A DNA stretch of 64,000 nt, from positions 276,164 through 340,163 of the forward strand of contig JADIYW010000036.1 in NCBI GenBank assembly GCA_016705125.1. The letters are read 5' to 3'. Each line of letters begins with the position of its first letter. Within the stretch, counting starts at the first letter, position 1. Of this stretch, positions 8,757-17,430 are shown one piece after another. The position numbers and the translations under genes are program-made. The stretch is from Bacteroidota bacterium. GTDB taxonomy: Bacteria; Bacteroidota; Bacteroidia; Chitinophagales; JADIYW01. Under the pieces are notes generated by a model. That model was given only the letters and a program-made list of their open reading frames with translations, was not told the DNA's origin and searched no databases.

Positions 8757-9982
8757 ACTTCCCATTAGAAGTAGCAAAAAGATATTTAAGATCAAAAAAA
8801 TCAACCCATGCCATAAATTATATTTCAAGGGTTACAGGATTGGCTATGTTTTTTGGAACAGCTGCCCTCGTAATTATTTTATCCGTATTTAATGGTTTTG
8901 AATCTTTAGTAATTAGCCTTTATAATGTTTTTTATCCCGATATTTCAATTGAAGCATCTTTTGGAAAAACGTTTTCTATTTCTGATGAGAAATTCAATAA
9001 AATAAAATCAACTGATGGTGTTTATGCTGTATCAAAAACGATTACAGAAAATGCTATTGTTTCGTATGCTGAAAAGCAGGAAATAGCAACACTTAAAGGC
9101 GTTGATGCAAATTATTATAAGGTCAATAAGACTTTTAAAGATTGCATTGGCGTTGGAGAAAGCACATTAACCGACAAAAAGGGCAGTTCTTTTGCAATAG
9201 TAGGCGCTGGTATTGCCATCAATTTAGGTATTGATGTAAATGCCTATTTAAATAATTTAACCGTTTATATGCCGCGCCGAAACACAGCATATTTAAATGC
9301 TTTTCAAAATTCGTTTAATCGAGCATCCATTTTCCCAATAGGCATTTTTTCCTTCCAACAAGAATTTGATAATAAATATATTGTTGTTCCAATAGAATTT
9401 ATGGAAAACCTATTGGGATCCACCACACAAATTTCTAATATAGAAATCGCAATTAAGGATGGCTATAAATCGAAACAAGTAATGGCTGATATTGAAAAAA
9501 TATTGGGTAAGGGATTTATTTTAAAACCAAGATTAGAGCAAAATAAAACACTCTATAAAATAATGAGGACCGAAAAATGGGTGGTTTTTGCACTACTCAC
9601 ATTTGTAATTTTAATCAACGCTTTTAACATAATTGGTGCGCTTTCGATGCTTGTTATTGAAAAGAAACAAGACATTTCGACCCTTATTTCATTAGGCGCC
9701 ACGCCAAAAACAATTTTATTCATTTTTTTATTTGAAGGCTCTCTTTTGTCGGTAGGTGGTGCTTTTATTGGAATGTTGTTTGCCATAATAATTTGCGTTT
9801 TACAAAAAGTGTTCGGAATTATACCAATGCCAGGTGAATCTTTTTTAATAAAATCTTTTCCTGTCGAAATGCGAATGATGGATTTCGTAAGTGTGTTTTT
9901 TATAATTGTAGTAATTAGTCTTGTAGCATCCTACATTCCAGCCAAAAAAGCAGCTAAACAAAAAATAAGTTTTGGCAATTAA
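8753..9982 (+). CDS. LolC/LolE-like ABC transporter permease (FtsX family)
   Basis: 409 residues, four membrane segments: one near residues 27-50, then three after residue 275. A large periplasmic domain lies between them. The opening LEVAKRYLRSKKSTHAINYIS and the FtsX core INAFNIIGALSMLVIEKKQDISTLISLGA are typical of lipoprotein-releasing permeases. These extract lipoproteins from the inner membrane for transfer to the outer membrane, with a LolD ATPase encoded elsewhere. It is translationally coupled to rbfA by a 4-bp overlap, an arrangement I recall from other Bacteroidota. Confidence 0.87.
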   Translation: MNFPLEVAKRYLRSKKSTHAINYISRVTGLAMFFGTAALVIILSVFNGFESLVISLYNVFYPDISIEASFGKTFSISDEKFNKIKSTDGVYAVSKTITENAIVSYAEKQEIATLKGVDANYYKVNKTFKDCIGVGESTLTDKKGSSFAIVGAGIAINLGIDVNAYLNNLTVYMPRRNTAYLNAFQNSFNRASIFPIGIFSFQQEFDNKYIVVPIEFMENLLGSTTQISNIEIAIKDGYKSKQVMADIEKILGKGFILKPRLEQNKTLYKIMRTEKWVVFALLTFVILINAFNIIGALSMLVIEKKQDISTLISLGATPKTILFIFLFEGSLLSVGGAFIGMLFAIIICVLQKVFGIIPMPGESFLIKSFPVEMRMMDFVSVFFIIVVISLVASYIPAKKAAKQKISFGN

Positions 9983-10068
9983 AAAAAGGAATATTCTCGT
10001 TTTTTCCTTATTCTTCAAAAAATACTATTTAATTGGGTAGAAAATTTTTTTGAATAAAAATGGTTTTC

Positions 10069-10076
10069 TATATTTG
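10069..10076 (+). promoter_or_regulatory. -7 promoter box immediately before guaB
   Basis: TATATTTG ends 3 nt before the guaB ATG. A TTG at 10050-10052 lies 16 nt upstream, slightly short for a -33 element. If this box is used, the transcript starts at or inside the start codon and guaB mRNA would be leaderless. Confidence 0.55.
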
Positions 10077-10079
10077 CAC

Positions 10080-11570
10080 ATGGAAAATCATACTATCTTC
10101 TCTAGCTACAACGAAAAATTTATTGGTGAAGGACTAACATTCGATGATGTTTTGCTTGTTCCTGCCTATTCAGAGATTCTTCCTCGAGAAACAGACATTT
10201 CTACTTATTTAACTCGAGAAATCAAAATTAACATACCAATTGTTTCGGCTGCAATGGATACTGTAACGGAATCCAAACTAGCAATAGCTATGGCTCGAGA
10301 AGGCGGTATTGGATTTTTGCATAAAAATATGTCTATTGCCGAACAGGCTGCCAAAGTAAGAAAGGTAAAACGATCTGAAAGTGGACTTATCACTGATCCA
10401 ATTACCTTAAGTCCTAACGCTTTGATTGGTGAGGCACAATTAATAATGTCAGAAAATAAAATTGGAGGTATCCCAATTGTTGATGAAAACAATCATTTAG
10501 TTGGTATTTTAACCAATCGTGATTTGAGATTCAGACAAGACAAATTGTTGAAAGTGAGCGATTTAATGACAACAAAAAATCTCATCCTAGCTCCTGAAGG
10601 CACTACACTAAAACAAGCAGAGGGAATTTTACATGAAAATAAAATTGAAAAACTTCCGGTAGTTGATAAAAATGGAATATTAGTGGGTTTGATAACCTAT
10701 AAAGATATCATGAAGGTTAAAAATTATCCTTATTCTTCTAAAGATTTACAAGGAAGATTAAGGGTTGGAGCCGCAGTTGGCGTTACTGCCGATATGTTTG
10801 ACAGAATGGATGCATTGGTTGCCGTCGGTGTAGACGTAGTTTGCATCGACACTGCTCATGGTCATTCAAAAGGCGTTTTAACAGCTATTAAGGAAGCCAG
10901 AAAAAGATATAAAGATTTGCAAATAATCGGCGGAAACGTAGCAACTGGTGAAGGGGCTTTAGCTTTGGCAGAAGCAGGTGTTGATGGTGTTAAAGTGGGT
11001 GTTGGCCCTGGTTCTATTTGTACTACACGAGTAGTGGCAGGCGTTGGTGTACCTCAACTATCCGCAATTTACGCCGCAGCAAATGCACTAAAAGGAAGCG
11101 GCATTCCAATTATTGGCGATGGTGGAATAAGATACACTGGTGATGTTGTAAAAGCAATAGCTGCTGGTGCAAGCACAATAATGGCAGGTTCTCTTTTTGC
11201 TGGCACTGAAGAATCACCAGGAAATACAGTCATTTTTGAAGGTCGAAAATTTAAGGTTTATAGAGGAATGGGTTCAATGGAAGCGATGTCTGAAGGTTCA
11301 AAAGATCGATATTTTCAAGACGCTGAAGATGATATTAAAAAACTAGTGCCTGAGGGCATTGTAGGTCGGGTGCCTTTTAAAGGAACACTTTCAGAGGTGG
11401 TTTATCAATTTGTTGGTGGTTTAAGAGCTGGTATGGGTTATTGCGGAGCTAATACAATTAAATCTCTTCAAGAAAATGGGAAATTTGTAAAAATAACCCA
11501 TAGTGGAATAAAAGAAAGTCATCCACATGATATAACTATTACAAACGAATCCTCAAACTATAGTCGTTGA
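10080..11570 (+). CDS. guaB: Inosine-5'-monophosphate dehydrogenase
   Basis: 496 residues from the ATG at 10080 (MENHTIFSSYNEKFIGEGLTF). An upstream in-frame codon exists but would place the promoter box inside the gene. The TIM barrel is interrupted by two CBS domains (about residues 95-215). The catalytic loop GPGSICTTRVVAGVG with its cysteine, and the flap region RGMGSMEAM, are intact. It converts IMP to XMP with NAD, the first committed step to GMP. It stands alone in its own transcription unit. The TGA stop lies inside a GTTGATAATTAAC sequence related to a repeated motif in the window. Confidence 0.97.
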   Translation: MENHTIFSSYNEKFIGEGLTFDDVLLVPAYSEILPRETDISTYLTREIKINIPIVSAAMDTVTESKLAIAMAREGGIGFLHKNMSIAEQAAKVRKVKRSESGLITDPITLSPNALIGEAQLIMSENKIGGIPIVDENNHLVGILTNRDLRFRQDKLLKVSDLMTTKNLILAPEGTTLKQAEGILHENKIEKLPVVDKNGILVGLITYKDIMKVKNYPYSSKDLQGRLRVGAAVGVTADMFDRMDALVAVGVDVVCIDTAHGHSKGVLTAIKEARKRYKDLQIIGGNVATGEGALALAEAGVDGVKVGVGPGSICTTRVVAGVGVPQLSAIYAAANALKGSGIPIIGDGGIRYTGDVVKAIAAGASTIMAGSLFAGTEESPGNTVIFEGRKFKVYRGMGSMEAMSEGSKDRYFQDAEDDIKKLVPEGIVGRVPFKGTLSEVVYQFVGGLRAGMGYCGANTIKSLQENGKFVKITHSGIKESHPHDITITNESSNYSR

Positions 11571-11707
11571 TAATTAACTATTTGTGTTTTTTTATTTTTA
11601 TTTAAATTAAAAATAGTACAATATATTATTTAGTTAGTTATTCATTTTTATACCTTTATACTTAAATTAAGCACAACAATTTATTTTTTTTATTAAAATC
11701 ATCGATT

Positions 11708-12745
11708 ATGCCTGAAAACAATATCGTTTTCGAACAATTAAGCAACCATCATAAAGAAATAGATCTTTTTGAAATTATTAACAAAGATACTTTGGAGGCT
11801 TATCGCATCAAATACATTGGCACAAAAAATATTTTAAAAGAATTATTTGGGGAAATAAAAAATGTACCCAATGAGCGAAAAAAAGAGTTTGGTCAGGCGG
11901 TAAATGCACTTAAATTAGCTGCTGAAGAAAAATTCCAAACATATAAAGCGCAATTTGAAGAAGATACAAATGATCAAAAAGAAGTAATCGACTTGACATT
12001 ACCTGGCGATAATTTTCCATTGGGGGCAAGACATCCAATTAGTATTGTAAAAAACAAAATCATTGATATTTTCAAAAAAATTGGTTTTACAATAGCTGAA
12101 GATAGAGAAATTGAAGATGATTGGCATAATTTTACTGCACTTAATATGCCCGAAGACCATCCTGCAAGAGACATGCAGGATACTTTTTTTGTGCAAGTTA
12201 ATCCTGACGTTGTTTTACGGACGCACACATCAAGTGTACAGGTAAGAATAATGGAAAACCAAAAACCACCAATAAGAATCTTATCTCCTGGAAGGGTTTA
12301 TCGTAATGAAACGATAAGTGCTAGAGCTCATTGCTTTTTTCATCAAGTTGAAGGATTATATATTGATGAAAATGTTTCTTTTGCTGATTTGAAACAAACA
12401 TTAGATTATTTTTCGAAAGAAATGTTTGGCGATGGCATAAAAATTAAAATGAGACCGAGCTATTTTCCTTTTACCGAGCCATCTGCCGAGGTAGATGTAA
12501 CTTGTTTTTTGTGTGATGGAAAAGGTTGTAACGTATGTAAACACACAGGATGGGTGGAGATTTTGGGTTGCGGAATGGTCGATCCCGCAGTTTTGGAAAA
12601 TTGTGGTATTGATTCCAAAAAATATTCTGGGTTTGCTTTTGGAATGGGCGTTGAAAGAATTACAATGCTAAAATATCAAGTAAATGACTTAAGATTATTT
12701 TCTGAAAATGATGTTCGATTCCTAAAGCAATTTAGTGGAATCTAA
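11708..12745 (+). CDS. pheS: Phenylalanine--tRNA ligase alpha subunit
   Basis: 345 residues. A coiled-coil N-terminal arm (residues 1-85) is followed by the class II catalytic core: motif 2 as RILSPGRVYRNETISARAHCFFHQVEG, and motif 3 as GFAFGMGVERITMLKY. The DVTCFLCDGKGCNVCKHTGWVEILG segment is typical of bacterial PheS. It charges tRNA-Phe together with PheT, which is not in the window. The 137-bp AT-rich gap upstream contains TACCTTTA, only a near match to a -7 box. Confidence 0.97.
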   Translation: MPENNIVFEQLSNHHKEIDLFEIINKDTLEAYRIKYIGTKNILKELFGEIKNVPNERKKEFGQAVNALKLAAEEKFQTYKAQFEEDTNDQKEVIDLTLPGDNFPLGARHPISIVKNKIIDIFKKIGFTIAEDREIEDDWHNFTALNMPEDHPARDMQDTFFVQVNPDVVLRTHTSSVQVRIMENQKPPIRILSPGRVYRNETISARAHCFFHQVEGLYIDENVSFADLKQTLDYFSKEMFGDGIKIKMRPSYFPFTEPSAEVDVTCFLCDGKGCNVCKHTGWVEILGCGMVDPAVLENCGIDSKKYSGFAFGMGVERITMLKYQVNDLRLFSENDVRFLKQFSGI

Positions 12746-12746
12746 A

Positions 12747-13727
12747 TTATTTATACTTCTCATTTCTATTTAAATGATGAAAATAAGCTGGGAATCCATT
12801 GCATACTAATTCGGCTGCTTTCATCTTTAAATCATTTTGTAATTGAGATTTTAAAAGTTGATTATCAACTTCTTCAATGTCATACCCTAATTCTTTCATT
12901 GAGCTAGAAAGATGATATTGTATCAAAGCAATTTGTTGTTTTGACAATCCTTCTTTCCATCGTGTTAGGTTTTCTGTATTGAATCTTTTGTCTTTTTGTT
13001 TTAAATCCAAAAACGAACTATTTACAACGCCTACTTCAAGCATTTCTGGTAAAAAAGCAATTTCTAAGAAATTACATAGCTCCAATACGGTTTGTTGAGG
13101 TTGCAAAATTATATCCTCGTATTTAATGTATTTAACTTTTTCAGTTCCAAACTTTTCTTGCCATTTTTTAGCTAAATTATGTGCTGTTTGCCATCTTACG
13201 ATAAAACTAAAAAGGTTAAAATTTGCCTTATTTCTTGGGTTTTGTGCTAGTTTTACCATCTCTGACAAGGCTATTCCTCTTGGATCTCTTACGGTTATAA
13301 TGAATTTAGCATTCGGAAATTCCTTAAATATCTGTTCGGCATAATAAATATGAGCTGGTGTCTTTTCACCAACCATACAGTTTGGATTTTTGTTTTGCCA
13401 ATGTTTTAATAAATAGGATAAAGTATTTGTTGTTGAACTAGGGATGAAATTATCGTTTTGTATGGATTGTGCTATTTCTTTTAAATAATCTTGATCTTCC
13501 GTCCATCCATTATTTACCTTAGGAAAATTTTCTAAAACAAATTTTGAGAACTCAGTCCCTGATTTGAATTTAGAAATAGAGTCATTTACCTTCCAAAGCA
13601 AAGGAAATAAGTGTGTTTCTCTTGGAAAAAAGGCAATGTTGGGGCTTTTAGACAACATTCTAATAACTAATGTAGTGCCTGACCTTTGGACACCATTTAC
13701 AAAAACTGGAGGATAATTTAACGCCAA
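12747..13727 (-). CDS. Sulfotransferase family protein
   Basis: 326 residues from a TTG start at 13727. No ATG exists before the essential PAPS-binding loop NGVQRSGTTLVIRML (residues about 11-25), so a non-ATG start is required. The second motif, KFIITVRDPRGIALS (about residues 140-154), is the 3'-phosphate-binding region of sulfotransferases. The family moves sulfate from PAPS to carbohydrates, lipids or proteins; the acceptor cannot be told here. It lies 21 bp after the FadH-like gene in the same frame and strand, so the two may be cotranscribed, and it abuts pheS convergently with a 1-bp gap. Confidence 0.82.
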   Translation of the reverse strand: MALNYPPVFVNGVQRSGTTLVIRMLSKSPNIAFFPRETHLFPLLWKVNDSISKFKSGTEFSKFVLENFPKVNNGWTEDQDYLKEIAQSIQNDNFIPSSTTNTLSYLLKHWQNKNPNCMVGEKTPAHIYYAEQIFKEFPNAKFIITVRDPRGIALSEMVKLAQNPRNKANFNLFSFIVRWQTAHNLAKKWQEKFGTEKVKYIKYEDIILQPQQTVLELCNFLEIAFLPEMLEVGVVNSSFLDLKQKDKRFNTENLTRWKEGLSKQQIALIQYHLSSSMKELGYDIEEVDNQLLKSQLQNDLKMKAAELVCNGFPAYFHHLNRNEKYK

Positions 13728-13748
13728 AACAATAATTTTAATATCTAA

Positions 13749-15782
13749 TTAAATAAAAGTGGCTAGTCTTACAGCTTGGTCAATTGCTTTTTTAGCATCC
13801 AACTCTCCAGCCTCAAAAGCACCACCAATCACATGTGTTTTGATTCCCTTAGCTTGTGTAATTGATTCTAATTCCTTTAAACTAATTTGGCCTGCACATA
13901 CCACAATCGTATCGCATTTGATAATTTCAGGCATTTTATCTCTTAATATATGCAAACCATCGCCGTCTATTTTAATGTATTCAACGCCTGAAATCGTTTT
14001 CACTCCTTTATTCTTTAAAGTTGTTCGATGAATCCATCCTGTTGTTTTTCCTAATTTTTCTCCCACTTTTCCCTTTGTTCTTTGTAGCATCACCACCTCT
14101 CTCGAGCTATGCGGTTTAACTGGCTTAATGCCTTCAATACCTCCTCGCACTTCATTCGTGGGGTCAATACCCCATTCCTTAAGCCACTCTTGAGTATCCA
14201 AAGTGGTTGACTTTCCTTCATGAGTTAAAAACTCACAAACATCAAATCCAATTCCGCCAGCACCAATTACTGCTACCTTTTTTCCAATTTGCTTTTCTCC
14301 TTTAAGTGCTTCAATATAAGAAACGACATTTGGCAAATTTGATCCTTCAATATTTAACTTTCGTGGCACCACTCCTGTGGCGATAATAACTTCATCAAAT
14401 TGTTGATTATCAAGGATTTTATTATCAAAAACAGTATTTAAATGGAGTTTTACTCCTGTTAACTCAATCTGTTTATTGAAATAACGAATCGTTTCATAAA
14501 ATTCTTCTTTCCCTGGAATTAATTTAGCCATATTAAACTGCCCTCCAATTTCTGAGGCAGCTTCAAATAATTGTACTTTATGGCCACGAGAAGCAGCGGT
14601 AGTTGAAAAAGCCAAACCCGCAGGGCCTGCTCCTACTACTGCCAAGGTCTTAGGTTTGGTGCTTTGTTTAATTTCTAATTCTGTTTCATGGCATGCCCTT
14701 GGATTAACTAAACAACTAGCCAATTTGTTTTTAAAGGTATGGTCAAGACAAGCCTGATTACAAGCAATACAAGTATTAATTTCATCCACTCTATTTTCTT
14801 GTGCTTTCTGAACCCAAAAACCATCAGCCAAAAAGGGTCGTGCCATTGAAACCATATCTGCATGGCCACTTGCAATCACCTGTTCGGCCACATCTGGCAT
14901 ATTAATCCTATTTGATGTACAAATCGGAATATTTATTTCGCCTTTCAATTTTTGTGTAACCCAAGAAAATGCTGCTCGAGGCACCATTGTCGCAATAGTA
15001 GGAATTCTAGCTTCATGCCAACCAATTCCGGAATTAATGATTGTCGCTCCTGCCTTTTCAATTTCCTTAGCCAACAATACGACTTCTTCCCAAGTACTTC
15101 CATCATGGATTAAATCAATCATAGAAAGCCTATAAATAATAATAAAATCCTTCCCGACCTTTTCCCTTGTTTTTCTTACTATTTCAATAGGAAACTTAAT
15201 TCTATTTTCATAATCACCGCCCCATTGGTCGGTTCTGTTATTAGTGTGTTTTACAATAAACTGATTTATTAAATAACCTTCAGAGCCCATTATTTCGACA
15301 CCATCATACCCTGCCATTTTAGCTAAATAAGCACTATTTGCATAATCATTAATTGTGCTTAACACGCCACTATTGGTTAGCGCACGTGGAGAAAAGGGCG
15401 TTATTGGCGATTTTATATTACTTGCACTCACACTAAATGGGTGATAAGCATACCTCCCAGCATGTAATATTTGCATACATATTTTACCATCCTCATTATG
15501 TACCGCATCGGTTACCACTCTATGCTTTTTTGAATGGGATTCATTCGACATTCTTCCAGCAAAGGGCTTTACCCATCCTTCCCAATTAGGTGCTACTCCA
15601 CCTGTTACAATTAATCCTACTCCACCCTTAGCACGTTCTCCAAAAAATTTAGCCATTTTATTATAGCCATCTTTCGTTTCCTCTAAACCTGTATGCATCG
15701 AACCCATAAGTGTTCTATTCCTTAAGGTTGTAAACCCAAGATCAAGTGGCTTTAATAAATTTGGAAATAAATTATTATTCAT
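13749..15782 (-). CDS. fadH: 2,4-dienoyl-CoA reductase-like NADPH:flavin oxidoreductase
   Basis: 677 residues, the length of E. coli FadH (672). An N-terminal Old Yellow Enzyme TIM barrel (FMN, residues 1-335) is followed by a [4Fe-4S] site in CIACNQACLDHTF...CLVNPRACHE. Next comes an FAD/NADPH domain with two dinucleotide folds, VVGAGPAGLAF and VIGAGGIGFDVCE. FadH reduces 2,4-dienoyl-CoA during breakdown of unsaturated fatty acids. Cysteine spacing and surrounding residues closely match FadH, so this exact function is likely, though relatives act on other enones. Confidence 0.85.
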   Translation of the reverse strand: MNNNLFPNLLKPLDLGFTTLRNRTLMGSMHTGLEETKDGYNKMAKFFGERAKGGVGLIVTGGVAPNWEGWVKPFAGRMSNESHSKKHRVVTDAVHNEDGKICMQILHAGRYAYHPFSVSASNIKSPITPFSPRALTNSGVLSTINDYANSAYLAKMAGYDGVEIMGSEGYLINQFIVKHTNNRTDQWGGDYENRIKFPIEIVRKTREKVGKDFIIIYRLSMIDLIHDGSTWEEVVLLAKEIEKAGATIINSGIGWHEARIPTIATMVPRAAFSWVTQKLKGEINIPICTSNRINMPDVAEQVIASGHADMVSMARPFLADGFWVQKAQENRVDEINTCIACNQACLDHTFKNKLASCLVNPRACHETELEIKQSTKPKTLAVVGAGPAGLAFSTTAASRGHKVQLFEAASEIGGQFNMAKLIPGKEEFYETIRYFNKQIELTGVKLHLNTVFDNKILDNQQFDEVIIATGVVPRKLNIEGSNLPNVVSYIEALKGEKQIGKKVAVIGAGGIGFDVCEFLTHEGKSTTLDTQEWLKEWGIDPTNEVRGGIEGIKPVKPHSSREVVMLQRTKGKVGEKLGKTTGWIHRTTLKNKGVKTISGVEYIKIDGDGLHILRDKMPEIIKCDTIVVCAGQISLKELESITQAKGIKTHVIGGAFEAGELDAKKAIDQAVRLATFI

Positions 15783-15868
15783 TTTTATTGTATTTTGGTT
15801 CTAAAATAAGGATATCTATAAAATTATCATCTAAAAAGGATTGAATATCTAAATTAAATTTTTAAACC

Positions 15869-16543
15869 ATGTGCTATCATTACGCAATTAAGACAGAAAA
15901 AAAAACATTAGAACAAAAAACAAACCTACTCTTCGAAGACAATAATAGTTGGAAATCAACAGAAAAGATAAATTGTTTCACACTTCCAATGCTTCCAGTT
16001 GTTTTAAATGAGGATAAAAAACAATTAAAATTACTGCAATGGGGCCTAGTTCCATTTTGGTCAAAAACTTCAAAACTGGATGTTAACCTGGCAAATGCAA
16101 AATGTGAAGATATATTTGAAAAACCCAGTTGGAAAAATCCTATTTTAAATAGAAGGTGCTTAATTCCCGCAACAGGATTTTTCGAATGGAAATTAGAAGG
16201 AAAGAAAAAAATTCCTTATTTCATTTATTTGCCAAATCAAACCCTCTTTTATTTTGGAGGTATCTGGGATAGATGGATTAATAATTCTACGGGCGAAACC
16301 ATTGAATCTTTTAGCATAATTACTACTCCAGCCAACACACTGATGGAAGAAATTCATAATACAAAAAAAAGAATGCCATTAATCATTTCAGATCATTTGG
16401 CAAGTGAGTGGTTAGTAAACAACACAAACAAATCAGAAATTTCAAATTTACTTGTTCCATACGATTCCCATCTTATGAGGGCAGAAAAAACAGTAGAAAG
16501 ACCAATAAAGGGCGATATTCCGGGAACATTAACATTATTTTAG
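15869..16543 (+). CDS. SRAP/HMCES (YedK) DNA-protein crosslink repair protein
   Basis: 224 residues. Catalytic Cys2 is present (MCYHYAI), as are the NAKCEDIFEKPSW segment, the RCLIPATGFFEW core and the late histidine region IHNTKKRMPLII. HMCES/YedK proteins form a thiazolidine crosslink with abasic sites in single-stranded DNA and so shield them. After loss of Met1 the Cys2 amine becomes the nucleophile, which fixes the start codon. It stands alone; no SOS box can be identified in the upstream 86 bp. Confidence 0.92.
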   Translation: MCYHYAIKTEKKTLEQKTNLLFEDNNSWKSTEKINCFTLPMLPVVLNEDKKQLKLLQWGLVPFWSKTSKLDVNLANAKCEDIFEKPSWKNPILNRRCLIPATGFFEWKLEGKKKIPYFIYLPNQTLFYFGGIWDRWINNSTGETIESFSIITTPANTLMEEIHNTKKRMPLIISDHLASEWLVNNTNKSEISNLLVPYDSHLMRAEKTVERPIKGDIPGTLTLF

Positions 16544-16552
16544 GAAATAGGA

Positions 16553-16585
16553 TTGTTATTTATAAAAATATTATATATATTTTTG
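16553..16585 (+). promoter_or_regulatory. Promoter for the secreted L,D-transpeptidase gene
   Basis: TTG at 16553-16555 and TATTTTTG at 16578-16585 with 22 nt between them fit the Bacteroidota -33/-7 pattern. The transcript would begin near 16590, leaving a leader of about 58 nt. Confidence 0.5.
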
Positions 16586-16647
16586 TGGCAAATCTGGGGG
16601 ATATAGCATAAAAATCTACAATTAATTATTTATTAAAGGTAAAGAAT

Positions 16648-17430
16648 ATGAGAAAAAAAGTAATTTTTTTCCTAGTGATTGGTTTTATATCTTCAAGTTT
16701 TAGAACGCTTCCTGCTACGGAAGAAAACAGTTCTATAACAAAAGATGAATTCAATAATAAAATAGTTGCATCTGATTCTATAAAAATTCAAACTCCATGT
16801 GAATCAATACATGATTTTTATACCTCTTTCAACGCCAAAGGTTTGAGTTTTGATGCTTTTAAACTAGCATTATCCGGATTTAATATTTTAAAAAACCAAG
16901 GCAAGGTTTCAAATCTTGATATACTAACTGTTTTTGATTTATCAAAACCGTCAAATGAAGAAAGGTTATTTGTTTTGGACATAAAAAATCGAAAAGTATT
17001 GTCTAAAAGTCTTTGTTCGCATGGAAAAAATTCAGGAGAAACTATTGCAACTACTTTTTCAAACACACCCAATTCTTATATGACAAGTCTTGGTTTCTAT
17101 TTAACAGGCGAAACCTATGATGGAAAAAATGGGTATTCATTAAAATTAGATGGCTTAGAAGCTAGTATAAATGACAATGCCCGAGAAAGAGGTGTTGTGA
17201 TTCATGGAGCTGATTATTGCAGTTATAGCTTTATAAATACCGAAGGTAGATTAGGTAGAAGTCAAGGGTGCCCTGCACTGCCAATAGAAAAAAACGAAAA
17301 AATTATCCAGTTAATAAAAAACAAAACTTGTTTTTTTATTTATTCTCCAAACAATCAGTACTCCAAATCTTCTAACCTAATAAAGTTTGATCAAGGATTA
17401 GTTGAAGATTTTATCCATGAACTATCGTAG
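16648..17430 (+). CDS. Murein L,D-transpeptidase catalytic domain protein (YkuD_2 type)
   Basis: 260 residues. The N-terminus (MRKKVIFFLVIGFISSSF) is a signal peptide. The C-terminal half has the YkuD_2 catalytic set: VVIHGADYC with its histidine and RLGRSQGCPALP with the nucleophilic cysteine. Such enzymes build or edit 3-3 crosslinks or attach proteins in the periplasm. The last 40 bp overlap the 3' end of a convergent second L,D-transpeptidase gene of another subfamily, so transcription of one runs antisense to the other. Confidence 0.85.
   Translation: MRKKVIFFLVIGFISSSFRTLPATEENSSITKDEFNNKIVASDSIKIQTPCESIHDFYTSFNAKGLSFDAFKLALSGFNILKNQGKVSNLDILTVFDLSKPSNEERLFVLDIKNRKVLSKSLCSHGKNSGETIATTFSNTPNSYMTSLGFYLTGETYDGKNGYSLKLDGLEASINDNARERGVVIHGADYCSYSFINTEGRLGRSQGCPALPIEKNEKIIQLIKNKTCFFIYSPNNQYSKSSNLIKFDQGLVEDFIHELS

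Noticed and set aside
12857..14414. Motif copies inside the sulfotransferase and FadH genes as coding coincidence
   Set aside because: Coding constraint could explain single copies, so they do not prove function, but the total number in the window is too high to drop the motif. The 'coincidence only' reading was rejected for the set as a whole.
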